DNA of 64,000 bases, from the NCBI GenBank assembly GCA_037957365.1, contig JARHVA010002425.1, forward strand, positions 1,571,001 through 1,635,000, in the 5' to 3' direction. Made by a program: the position numbers and the translations under genes. The notes beneath the pieces were generated by a model. That model was not told where the DNA came from. It ran no database searches and saw nothing but the letters and a program-made list of their open reading frames with translations. Every line of letters begins with the position of its first letter. Position 1 is the stretch's first letter. Of the stretch, positions 22,920 to 34,035 are shown piece after piece. The stretch comes from Torreya grandis (taxonomy: Eukaryota; Streptophyta; Pinopsida; Cupressales; Taxaceae).

Positions 22920-24239
22920 ATACATTATGTTTAAGAATACCAATTAGTGTGTGGTAATACCCTTAGACTAAGCACAAGGACCTCCCTATATCAATCTCAT
23001 GAGTGTTGATGAAGACATAAATAACTTATATAATGTGACTGATCAAAATGATGAACAACATGATCCAATGCTAGATGGTATTCTCTAGTGGACCAAAAAC
23101 TAGTCTATCTTGGATACTACAAGTAATTATTACAACTATTGGGCCCATGGTGACTACGATCTCATCAAAAGATTGTGCGGAACCATAAATAGAGGAGAAA
23201 GCATCCTGCACTAGCTCCCTAAATGTCACAAGTTTGTGTGCCTCATGGGTTTAGCAATAAGAGGGCCACTAGAGGTACCACCATTAGAGAGACTAGATGA
23301 AGCTCCATAGTTTTAAGGACAACTGGAAGTGCGTGACTTTCTCCAGTGCCTCAAAGAGTTCTATGATATAAAAATGATTGGATGAGGTCTTTAGATCACA
23401 TTTTAAATGGTACCACTACTAGATGGTGGTGTACTCATAAAGAGTGCCTTTTATATTAGGATCAAGTGTGAGTTTCTATACATAATATATTTCACCATGA
23501 TAATAAGAACAGAGGAACAATGGCATGAAATCACCTGAACCTCACATTAAAGCTTGTGAGATAATATGGTGAGTTGAGGAAACATTCTTACTAGAGTACC
23601 TCGAGGTCCATGAGTACTATGGGACTTTGCACACTTGGGCATAGGATTGGTACACTCATGAATAAAATCACATGAGAACAAGGTTTTGGTAGTTATTAAA
23701 TAAAAACATGATGTCATCACTTTCTTACTTTTCACCAAAGATGGGTTTTCACCTCACCCTTCAAGCCAATGTGAAGCAATCATTGGAGATCCAAGTCTTG
23801 TCAAAGACAACCTATGCCATATTCATAAATAGCTTGAAGAACCCTTACATTTATTCATTGAGGCTCCCACACAATCAACTCCTACACCATTGATAATCCC
23901 TAGTGAAGAATGTTGTGAAGATATTTGACTAGGAAATAGAAAACTTATCTTTCAAGTAGATGAAGGTGAGGGGTCCACTTCACTCAACCCATGGAATAAC
24001 CATTTGGGTGTCCCTACAAGTACTGGTTCATGAACTATTCATGACACAAGTTCTCCAATAGACAACCCTTATCATGGGCCTATTGAAATTATTCAATTTA
24101 ATATTGGCATGGAACAAGAGCCTACAATGGTTATAATTAGAAATTAATGGATTGAGATAGAGATCTCATATATTTTTGAGTTGATAAAAGAGTATCAACA
24201 TGTATTTTCAAGGAATTGCATAAAAATGAAAGGGGTTCA
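22920..24239 (+). pseudogene. Gypsy D protease-RT linker relic
   Basis: Broken frame on the plus strand between protease and reverse transcriptase. Pieces of 20 to 60 codons stay in phase between stops. I see no known domain in it. It joins IFELIKEYQHVFS near 24170, the usual lead-in to Gypsy reverse transcriptase. Confidence 0.6.
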
Positions 24240-25080
24240 CCCTTCACTAGGGAAGATGCACATAAATTAGATTGATGATGCTCACCCCATGAAGAAATGT
24301 CCATACTAGATCAACCTTAACCTTTGAGCATGCATGAAGGAGGAGATTGATAACATGATCTGTGCCAAAGTAATTAATCCTATTGATGAATTTAAATTGG
24401 TTAGTTCCATAGTAATCGGTATCAATAAGGATGGGCATATCCAGATCTATGTGGATTACCATGTTTTAAATACATCCTATGTGATAAATCCTTTTCCAAT
24501 ACCTTTCATGGAGGAAATCCTAGGTGTTTCTAGTTGTGAAGTATACTCTTTCATGAATGGGTTCTCAGGGTACCACCAAGTCGAGATAGCTATTGAAGAC
24601 CAATCCAAGACTACTTTCACTACTAAATGGGGATAGTTTGCCTATACTATTATGCCCTTCATATTGAAAAATGCCTCGATGGTGTTCTCACAGATAGTAG
24701 TTGAGGCTTTCAAAAAAATTATCCATAAGTTTCTCCAAGTCTACTTAGATGACTAGATGGTAAATAGGTTTACCAAGGACCATTAATCTGAGGCTCATGC
24801 TTGAGTGTTTTCAAGTGTTGTAAATTTCCCTAAATTTGAAAAAGTGCCTTTTGACAATGTCTTTTGGTGTACTTCTTGGGTATATCATTTGCAAGGAGAG
24901 ACTCCTAGTGGATCCAGCCAAGGTCTCTATTATTATCCATCTACCAGTGCCCAAAACATAGTATGAGGTACATGCCTTCTTGATACACGTGGGCTATTAC
25001 AAAAATTTGATTCAGGGATATGCCAAGATTATAACATCCCTAGAAGAGATATTAAAGCATAATGAATAGTTTATTTGGAT
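24240..25080 (+). pseudogene. Gypsy D reverse transcriptase relic
   Basis: Characteristic Gypsy motifs are present: VDYHVLN, FPIPFMEEIL, MNGFSGYHQVEIA and TKWG, then AYTIMPF after one stop. The catalytic box reads V-Y-L-D-D followed by a TAG (near 24740). The segment 24334-24636 is open. The rest has stops about every 30 codons. Confidence 0.9.
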
Positions 25081-25430
25081 TGATTCTTGCAAGGTATCTT
25101 TTAAAACACTCAAATAAAGGTTAGTTACAACTCCTATCTTGACATTTCTTATTTGGATAAAGCCTTTTCATGTCCATGTTGATGCATCTGGGATGGCAGT
25201 CGGTGTGATAATTTCACAACTAAGTGATGGAAACATAGATCACCGAATTTACTTTTCTAGTAGGAAGCTAACATCAATAGAACAGAACTATACCACCCCT
25301 GAGCACAAATATTTGTCTATAGTTTATGCTCTACAAAACTTTAGGTAGTACCTCTTAGCCCTCCATTTATATTATATACAGACCAAGAGGCTTTAAAGTA
25401 TCTTATCAACAAGCTAGTACTATATGGAAG
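25081..25430 (+). pseudogene. Gypsy D RNase H relic
   Basis: Open from 25139 to 25348, with HVHVDASGMAVGVII, YFSSRKLTSIEQNYTT and the glutamate-containing PEHKYLSIVYAL. This is the typical plant Gypsy RNase H. It is broken after QNFR by a TAG. Confidence 0.9.
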
Positions 25431-25779
25431 GATTTGCCATTGAATTGTACTCTTTTAAGAATTCCCATTTTCCATAGTAGTATAGCCTAGGAGGACCAAC
25501 TATGGACTTGATCATTTATCTCAAATTGAAAATAGAGAACCCCCACATGCTATATAATATGATCTTCATGATGTATATTTTTTTTAGTTGAGGTACTTAA
25601 AGAGCTAGAGGATGTTATGGCATTCCTCAATGCTGGCTGCACACCTAACTCCCTAACTTCATAAGATAAAAAGTAACTTGTAATTTGTGCTTCACCTTAT
25701 CAATTCATAATAGGTGATCTATATAAAATGGACTATGATGAGGTGTTTTTTGACTATGTAATGCAACATGAGTGCCTTG

Positions 25780-26650
25780 AAGTGCTTTAAGAAGTACATG
25801 AAGGTATTTCCAAAGGGCATTTGTTGGAGAAGCTACCACATGTAAGTTCTTGCTCAATGGACTCTAGTGGCCAACTTTATTCAAAGATGCAAAGGATTAT
25901 GATAGGAAATGTGATGTTTGCCAATGCATAGGAAAATTTAACAAAAGAGATGCTATGGCATAGCACCTTATCCCTTCTAGAAAACCATTTGAGAAATAGG
26001 CTATTGACTTTATGAGGACTATCACTCTATTAGGATGCTGAACAGAATCTCTATACATCATTGTAACAGTTGATTACCTCACACATTAGGTTGAATCAAT
26101 GACAACAAAAGATTGTACTATAACAATTACCATGTGATTCCTCTGGGAGAACATTATAACATGATTTAGATGTCCCCTAAGCTTCATTAGTGATTGTGTC
26201 ACCCACTTCTTGAATGAGATGATTCACATCTTGTTAGCCTATTTCATGATTGTGCACCACAAAATGAAAACATACCACCTACATGATAATGGAATAGTTA
26301 AAGCCTTCAATAAGATCCTCAATACCATTTTGACAAAAATTGTCAATGTTGACTAGACTGATTGGATGATGGAGTATCTATAGTAATATGGGCTTATTGA
26401 ACTACGTATAAATGCCTTAATAAAATTACACCATTCAAACTAGTATATGGTAAGGAAGTGGTCATGCCAATGGAGTTACTAGTTCTATCTCTCTAGCTAG
26501 AATGTGTGGGAAACTTGGATGATGAAGCCTCTTTGAAAGATTAGATCAATGATTTGATGAAACTAGATGAGGCTCATTTCCTTACCCATTAGAGTCAAGA
26601 TGTTGAGAAACATAAATAGAAAACATGCCATGATCACCATCTAAAGAATA
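25780..26650 (+). pseudogene. Gypsy D integrase relic
   Basis: The zinc-binding KCDVCQC appears near 25910. The first catalytic aspartate is in A-I-D-F-M, and TVDYLTH follows. The second is in I-S-D-C-V-T-H-F. The third residue, glutamate in most integrases (GxVExxN), is lysine in G-I-V-K-A-F-N. Stops are frequent. No chromodomain was seen after it. Confidence 0.85.
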
Positions 26651-28079
26651 AAGTAATTTTTCTAGGCATGAAAGTTATACTATATGGTTCCAATTTTGTG
26701 CACCACCTTGGGAAGCTCCACATCCATTGAGATGGACTGTTTATAGTTCATAGCATTTGACCTACTAGAGCTTGCCAACTAAAGTGAATGGATGGAAAAT
26801 TCCTCCTAGGACATTATAATGGGAGTTGACTTTAGCTATATTTTGATTTTGTTTAGTTCAAATTTTGTAATCAATAAGGCTTAAGGCCATTAGGTTAGAA
26901 TTCATTACTTTAAATAAAAAGCACAAATCTTGAGGCATGTGACTCTCTAATGTAATTTTAAGTTTGTGTTTGTGTTTTCATGGAGGACCACAAACCCTTT
27001 TATTGTGGGGTAAGGAATTATACATATGAATACAAGACATAAGACAAGTTGGTGTGCAAGGATCATAAGGCATGAAAGTCATTTATGGCATGTAAGTGAT
27101 TAAGGGTGCATGAGTCATTCAATGCACCTTGAAAGCATTTTGAAAGGTTCTCACCATTTGGGTGATAACTAGCTTCCACTTCATAAAAAAGGTGGGATGC
27201 AGTTGTCATCCACTTCCAAAAAAAGGCATGAGAAGGGATGGACCATTAATGTAATAAGGTTAGTTATGGCGAGAAGAATATGAGTGGAATGATGGGACAA
27301 ATTGGTTAATACACTAAATGCTTGCTACAAAATTTGAAGTATGATGCCCATTAAAAGATATGCATTAACGACTAGAAGTGACAAGGGGAGGGAAAAATTT
27401 AATGGAGTTAAACTTCCTCACATGGACTATAAATAAGTTTTTCAAAGCCATTTTATACTTTACCTTGCTTAAAAATTGAATACTAAGAACGAATGGTGAA
27501 CCAACGAATCAATGATTGTGTTTCAATTGAATTACTTCAAAACCAAGAAGAGTAGAGTGATTGAGAAGTTGGCAAAGACATGATGGTTATTTCTAAGGTG
27601 AATAAGAGAGGTTGTTAAGGTCAAACTTATGTGTAAGAGTGGAGATTGTTGAAGTTATAGGTTGTAAGTTGTGTTATTATTGAGACATGAAAATTGAGAG
27701 CAGAAAGAAGTTTGATCATTATCACATACTCATTTGGAAACATGGGATGACTATAGGTTAACCTTCAAGCACCAGGAAGGGTAATGTGACTGAATAAAAA
27801 GGCCAAGAGACTTGAAAATATTCCAACCATACTAGAGAGGAAGAGGTGAGTGGAGGAGTTTGGTTTCTTATAAGAGAAGGGGTTTTGGGAGACCCAGAAG
27901 AAAGACTAGAAGAAGTGTAATGCATGGAAGTCTTGAGGGAAAGAATAGAAGGAGAAGGAAGAGAAAGTGCACAAAAAGAAAAAAATGGTAAAAAAAGGAA
28001 AATAGGCATAGGCCTCAACATCACAAAATACCCCAGCATTCCCCTCCATCTTTTTTAATAGAAGAGATGTAGTACCCAA
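26651..28079 (+). other. Gypsy D spacer between integrase and the third frame
   Basis: No convincing coding stretch. The minus-strand open pieces near 27758-28121 are Ser/Phe-rich by base composition only. A splice or internal promoter feeding the next frame could lie here but cannot be identified. Confidence 0.55.
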
Positions 28080-31000
28080 AGTTAGTCTTATACACAAAAA
28101 GATGGGTCTCCAAGGTGTCAACTACAACATTTTTTAATACAACCACCGTCAACTGGGTAACAAAGTAGAGTTACAAAATGACTATCAAGTCTAAACCACC
28201 AACACTAAGAATCAAGTGGTTTATAACTTTTCCATCAAAAACTAATTGGATAAGGCTAGCCTATTTAAACTCTTTGAACTAACATACTTTGGAAATCCTA
28301 TTGAGTCAATTTAGTTCCTCCTCTCACATGTCCATAAGGATTACATCCACTTCATGTGGCACAACATGAAGATTATCATGGATAGGATAAGCAAAGTCAT
28401 GGGGCTTCAATGCTTGAAGGTGAATGTGTTGGATGAATTGGTGGATATGAAAGAGATTTATCAAACCACCACCACAATGATGTACCAAAAATAAGGGCAT
28501 ACAATGCATATAAGGAACCTTCAAGATCCTGCCCTTAGAGTTAGAGCACAAATACTTTCCACCAAGGTTAGAGGGACCGATCGATAGAAAGAGGTGGATA
28601 TGGCCCACCTAAACATTTCTCACCAAGTGGTTTAGGGTACATAATACAATTAGGTACTATATTTTACCTAGAAGATAGATGAAGATGCAAATAAGGCACA
28701 CAAAACACCTAAGTATAGGTTTCCTTGGGAAGAAATCCTCTTATTATTGGTTTTTAATGAGATTGGGGTACTTGACTATAGCTAAAAATCATTGAAATAG
28801 GTGTACCCTCCCACTCACAAGTCCCCCATTGAGCACTTCAAAACCTTTACTTGTCTCTAGCATCACCCCAACATACAAATTAAAGATGAGGTACTAGTTT
28901 GATAAGATGAAGACAAATTTTGAGAATGAATGGTGCATTCCCAAAGATTTACCCCCTGACCATATATCAATCAAAATTTGCTATGAAGCAACACTACTCT
29001 GTGGCGTGTATTTAAATGAATGCTTTGTGAGAAATTTCAACATGGATTAAACTACCATATGCCTTATTTGTGCACTACTTCATTGATTACATCAATAGGA
29101 TTTATGATGTGTAGCCAATTAGTTTGTAGGCAAAATGGATCAATGTCAAGTGACATACCCTTTAGAAAATGTTCATACATCTAGGTAAAAAGGCCTTTAT
29201 GGAGAAGGGATAAATAGACTTAACTGATATTAAGGTTAAGAATATCTTGGTTGGGGAGTAGGTCTATAAGCTATTTTACATGTTACGCCCCCGCTAGTAC
29301 CCTCAAGATGGAGACCCTAAGGAGAGGCTCCCCCAGGCACCGTAGAAACAAAAGAAGTAGCTAGAGCCAAGTGCCATCACAAGTAGGTAGTATGCCCTTA
29401 AAAAGTATAGAAGATAGTAGAGGTGCATCCCTCCTAACCCAATACTTCTTGGCCATCTATGCCACATCTACCTCCACCTTACCCTTAACCTTCTCCACCT
29501 TATCCTTGACCTTGACCACCTCAACTGTCTCCATATCCATCTCACATTTCATCACCATCTACTTCATCTTCACCTTCTTATTCCACTCCTTCCCACTCAC
29601 CTACCCTAAACCCTTCATCTCCTCATCCAACTTCCCCACCTTCTCCATCTCCATGACCAAATTTACCGCCACCTTCTCCAAAGACTACCACTAGATCAGT
29701 TCCACAACAACCTCCAAGTCAAGCACCCCAAAGAGACCCCTCTTAAGAGAAGATTCATAATATAGGATTAGACTCAAATAAGACTCCATCCTTAGTGCAA
29801 GGGGCTCCATCTAGTGATTAAATTTATACTAATAGAATGGGAGCAAATGAGATGGCCATAGAAAGCCATCAAGAGGGTGAACTTGAGTGAGACTGAAAAA
29901 AGGGAAAGGGGCTAGCTGAGGGGGAATATGAACTTAGAGGGTTATCCACTCTACATGAATAATACTTGTTTAACATAGAGGATAAAAACCTATATATTTA
30001 GAAGAATTTCCACCCCAAGGATGCTACCCTAAAAATAAGGAAGCAGTTGTCCTTCCTTTTGGAAATGTATAGTGAACAACCCCAATTTGATATTCCTTTG
30101 GATTGCATTTTTTATGGCCTAGATGCTATAGGTCTGCCAGACCTTATGAAGATTGATCCACAATGGCTCTCACCAATAATGACAAATGCCCTATTTTTGA
30201 AACTAGAAATGGAAATGACGTGCCAAAACATTTTGTCAGAATTAGATGCATGCACAATGGAAAAGAAACATGGTAGAGTTGTATAAATGTATAATAAAGT
30301 GTATGTAAAAAAGCAAATGCTAGCTGACGAAGTGGTCTCCCTGAAGCAAAAAATTCAAGAGTCCACCAAGGCTAAGGTAAGGGTTTTAAACCTTTGTAAG
30401 ACCATTTTGAAAGAAGAGCCGATAGCTATGAATAGTGTACCATTGGATGAGGATGCCATAAAAAAATTGGAAACATTAGTTGATCTATTGCTCATGAAAA
30501 ATAAAGAGTGCCCCATGCCCAGAGATGAGGCCAAGGAAATACTTGAACAATTCAACATATTGACAAATATATGAAAAGTTACTTTAGAGAGAGTTGGGGA
30601 GATTATCCCAATTTTAGATGGCATTTTTTCATGCCTAACATACTTGAATAAAATAATAGAATCCCAACTCCATGATGAGGAGGTGTTAAGGTATTAAGTA
30701 ACTGATGCTTCCCTATTAATAAAAGACCGTGTTCTGTGCATGAAAGCATTCAAGGACATTGAGATGATGGAATATGACATTAATAATTATCATCATCAAA
30801 CAAATGCAATTTTTGCCATACACCAAGGATAGGTTGAAAAAGAGGTCTCTATGTTGGAAGACATCCAAAAGGGAGCTAGTATATCCCTAGATGAATAGGT
30901 TAAAAATATCGAGACTCCAACTCTACCTGAAGAGTTGAAAGAAGCCAAGGAAGCTATTAAATGAATAAGTACCAAATTCATCAACACATTGTCCCACTAG

Positions 31001-31086
31001 GATGGGTTGAAGAAAGAACTAGAGCAGAAGGGGCCATCATTTTTTGAGGATGCTATGTGCCTTAATTCAAGATGAACTAAGGACTT
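28080..31086 (+). pseudogene. Unrecognised post-integrase relic frame of Gypsy D
   Basis: A plus-strand coding relic of about 3 kb fills the space between integrase and the 3' LTR. The first part (about 28110-28680) stays in one phase with only point stops and includes KDYIHFMWHNMKIIMDRI and VLDELVDMKEIYQTTT. A frame change near 28910 is followed by a Pro/Ser-rich tract (29440-29740). The last part, 30047 to about 31090, is one phase with a handful of stops and looks alpha-helical and coiled-coil-like, with KKLETLVDLLLMKNKE and EEVLRY. I do not recognise the family. Its place matches the extra or env-like frame of some plant Gypsy elements, but I see no signal peptide or membrane helix in the better preserved end. 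Confidence 0.7.
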
Positions 31087-31098
31087 AGTGTGGGGTGA
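31087..31098 (+). other. Polypurine tract of Gypsy D
   Basis: AGTGTGGGGTGA stands directly before the 3' LTR. It is mostly purine and in the expected place. Confidence 0.6.
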
Positions 31099-32103
31099 TG
31101 TTGGCCCTTAAATTTTGTACAAGTATTATTCCATTTTTGACATGTGGCATAAAGGTACCATTGTCCATTTTAACACAAGTACTAGCACGATGTGGGAGGA
31201 CCATGGTGCATATGAGTAATATGGTGTAGAACTTTCCAAGCATGAAAGGACAATGACATAGGTGACCCAATGCTAGAGGACCTAGTCAAGGAATAATGTG
31301 TCATGAGGGACCTAGGAATAGAGAAATCAAAATAAGAAGTGAAAAGACTAGGGGAGTGAGAGGGAAGGAAAGCATAAGGAATGTGGGAGAAATTATAAGA
31401 ACAACTCGAGTAGGACAATTCAACCCCACTGATTGGAGGCTATGTACCAACCTGTAAGGAATGGAATACTTGGCCACTAGAACAAAATATAGAGAAAGCA
31501 TCTAGGGGCATAGAGGCCTAATTCTATAGGAACAACTAGTTGAAAGAGCCATGAATCTCAGCCTATTGGGAGTTCATGTGCTATTTATCCATGATAGTTA
31601 GAATCTTGACACTTGGTTAAGGAAAAATAAGTATAAAAACTCTTGTTGTAATAATTTGTAAGATGGTCCTTTGGAGAATAGATAAAACATTCTATCTTTT
31701 AATTTGTTAAGCAATCAATGAATAGTTAGTATTTGCCATATCATGTGATGATTAGTGAACAATATAAGTGTTGAATAATTAATATGTTTTATTTCTAAGT
31801 TATGGGTATCTTTTATTTTAATGCTATTATTGAATAGTAAAGGTGATCTTAGTTATTGTGGTAGTTAAAACTAGAATAACAAGGATAATAGTGAAATATT
31901 TATGGTATTAAATAACTTAAGATTTGTGTTTTGAGAGATGAAAAAACATATAACATTTTGATTCAAAGCCTTCATGAACTGGTATTTCATTATGCACTTT
32001 GGGTGACCACACGAGACTTACCTCTCACATGATAGGGCCAATGTGCTACCCTGTTGGGAAGAAGCTTCAACACCGACATAAAATTAACTAAAAGACCCCA
32101 ATC
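31099..32103 (+). repeat. 3' LTR of Gypsy D
   Basis: 1005 bp, matching the 5' LTR throughout. It begins TGTTGGCCC and ends CCCCAATC, so the terminal CA is mutated. A TATA box is at 31632-31639. The GCTTA duplication follows at once. Confidence 0.92.
31632..31639 (+). promoter_or_regulatory. TATA box in Gypsy D 3' LTR
   Basis: TATAAAAA in the same setting as 12412-12419 in the 5' LTR. Any transcript starting here would run into the flanking DNA. Confidence 0.5.
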
Positions 32104-32108
32104 GCTTA
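32104..32108. repeat. Target-site duplication of Gypsy D, right copy
   Basis: GCTTA, identical to 11876-11880. Confidence 0.88.
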
Positions 32109-34035
32109 AGAATATAAGCATGTCCAAACTACCTGTAGAAGAATACAAGCACACTTACCTACATTCATATCTTAACATATATTTTTCATGGGAACTCAAG
32201 ATGCTCAAGAAAGTTCAAGGGCTATATGGACTAAATATCCATAACAATAAGTTTTGGTTTGGAGGTCCATACTTTATGAACCATTGTTAAGATGGTGGAC
32301 TTCCAAAACCTTCCTTAAAACCTAATGTAGATCATTCCTGAGAAAAATAAATATTTGGGCAACCAAATAATCGTGAATTACCCTAGAAACACCTAACTCA
32401 CATATATCAATTAAAGGATACCCTGCCCATAGTACTGGTCTGTATAGACATTGTACAGATTTGGTAGAAAATTATACTTTGTCAAATATTTGGGTAAAGA
32501 ACAAGGTGAAGAGTTATTTAAGATGATTAAAATCATTAAAGGAGGAGTTTTTAAACTTGTTTCACCTTCATATGACACCAGATTCTAAAAACTATGCCTA
32601 AAAATTCCTCTTTAAGCTTCCTATATACATCTAGTCTATAGAAAGGAAGGATAGTGTGACCTAGTCAACTAGTGTGGCAAAATTATAGGTGTCTCTTGCT
32701 CAAAAGTGTTCATGTTATGATGTAAGATATTTCTTTAGGACTGAAAAAAATATATACATAGGTTTTCAAGGTTTCATACAGGTTTCATGGCCATCAAGCA
32801 CATGCATTCAAGCTACTAGGCCTAATTGGCCTATTTGGTCAACAAGAAAGTTCAAAGTTGGAATAAAGGGTTGATGAAGTGAGTTAATATAGAGATATTA
32901 TGCCATATAATTTATGAATTTAATGAGGAAAGTTCACAATAATTGTTTTAATGGAGGAATGAAGTCAATTTTTTGACTTGGTCATGTTATCAAAAGGAGA
33001 AAGGGTTGTTGTATGTTCTATGATGGCATAATAACATCTCATTAATGTTGTAACTTATATGAGGAGAATTTATTTGATAAAATATTGGTGTAACATGCCT
33101 TGATGGAGGTTTAAAAATTCCACCATAGCTTCCACTACCCCACTTCAATGTTTAAGGGGTTGATTGCAGAGCATCAATACATGGAAGGTCAAAAGGGTGT
33201 ATGGTATGATTATTTGTAACTAATGTAATTATTATATGAGTTGATTATGACCATTAATGAACTTTTAATCTCTCCTCCATGCCATTACCCCATTCTTTCT
33301 CCTCCCTTTCTTCCATATATTTAGACCTTAAGGCTTTGATTTGTATCCCTCACCTGGGTATGGGGAAACTTTGTTTGGTTTTTTACTTGTAAACCTATTG
33401 GACTAGTGAATAGAATATTGTATCTTATTGATGATTAGTATCTATTTTTTACATACTTTTTTTTATATGCATAATTGGTGTAATCTTCCCCTTTACAAGT
33501 CTAAGTCTCACCTAGGTGCTAACAAGATTTCTATGTAAGTCATCTAGTGTGTTATGATGTTGATGGCTCAAGTTTGAAGTGAAAATATAATTTTAAGTGC
33601 CCTAAATAAGGCCTTCCTCTCACCATACTCATGCTTCAATCATTCAAACCAACCTCTCTATGAAACTTTATTACTTAGAAGCCATTGATGATAGTGTTTT
33701 AGTTCTATGTATTATCCACTAGTGTTGTTAGGAGTTCAATTTGAGTGGATAAGCCATATAGGGGCATCAACATCCCTTAGAGTATATTTTTTTTTATGTA
33801 CCTTATATATATTTTCACCCCAAATATAATATGTCTTAGTGAATTGATTTAAATTGATGTATTATGGGCATTAACTCCATAATCTAGAGGGTTGGTCTAG
33901 TTATAAGGTCACCCACAACCCTTAGACCATTCCCATGTTAGTCCAAGTTTCAAGTAGGTCTAAACAACCTCCTTAAAAGGGTGCAAATTTCATTTCTAAG
34001 AATGACTAAATTTTAAATTTAAACATGCCAATTTT
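32109..34035. other. Unassigned intergenic DNA
   Basis: Continues the DNA that lay left of element D before insertion. CTAGGCCTAATTGG near 32817 echoes motifs at 9727-11880. No gene or element ends were recognised. Confidence 0.5.

Larger units (their letters stand above)
11881..32103 (+). mobile_element. Gypsy LTR retrotransposon D, defective, with nested Copia C
   Basis: A 20.2 kb span bounded by about 1 kb direct LTRs and a perfect 5-bp duplication, GCTTA. Removing nested element C and its 5-bp duplication leaves about 13.3 kb. The order is LTR, primer site, leader, gag with a CCHC knuckle, protease, reverse transcriptase, RNase H, integrase, a spacer, an unrecognised relic frame, polypurine tract, LTR. 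Reverse transcriptase before integrase marks it as Ty3/Gypsy. The long LTRs, long 3' region and a primer site resembling the Asp-tRNA type point to the Tat/Athila side of the family; that lineage call is inference. All coding parts are full of stops. Confidence 0.93.

Noticed and set aside
27758..28121. Two overlapping Ser/Phe-rich minus-strand frames
   Set aside because: Antisense to a purine-rich stretch of Gypsy D. Composition explains them and no domain is seen.
29371..29694. 107-codon plus-strand frame rich in Ser, Thr and Phe
   Set aside because: The neighbouring phase gives a Pro/Ser-rich tract that joins better with the relic frame on either side. This frame is probably its shadow.
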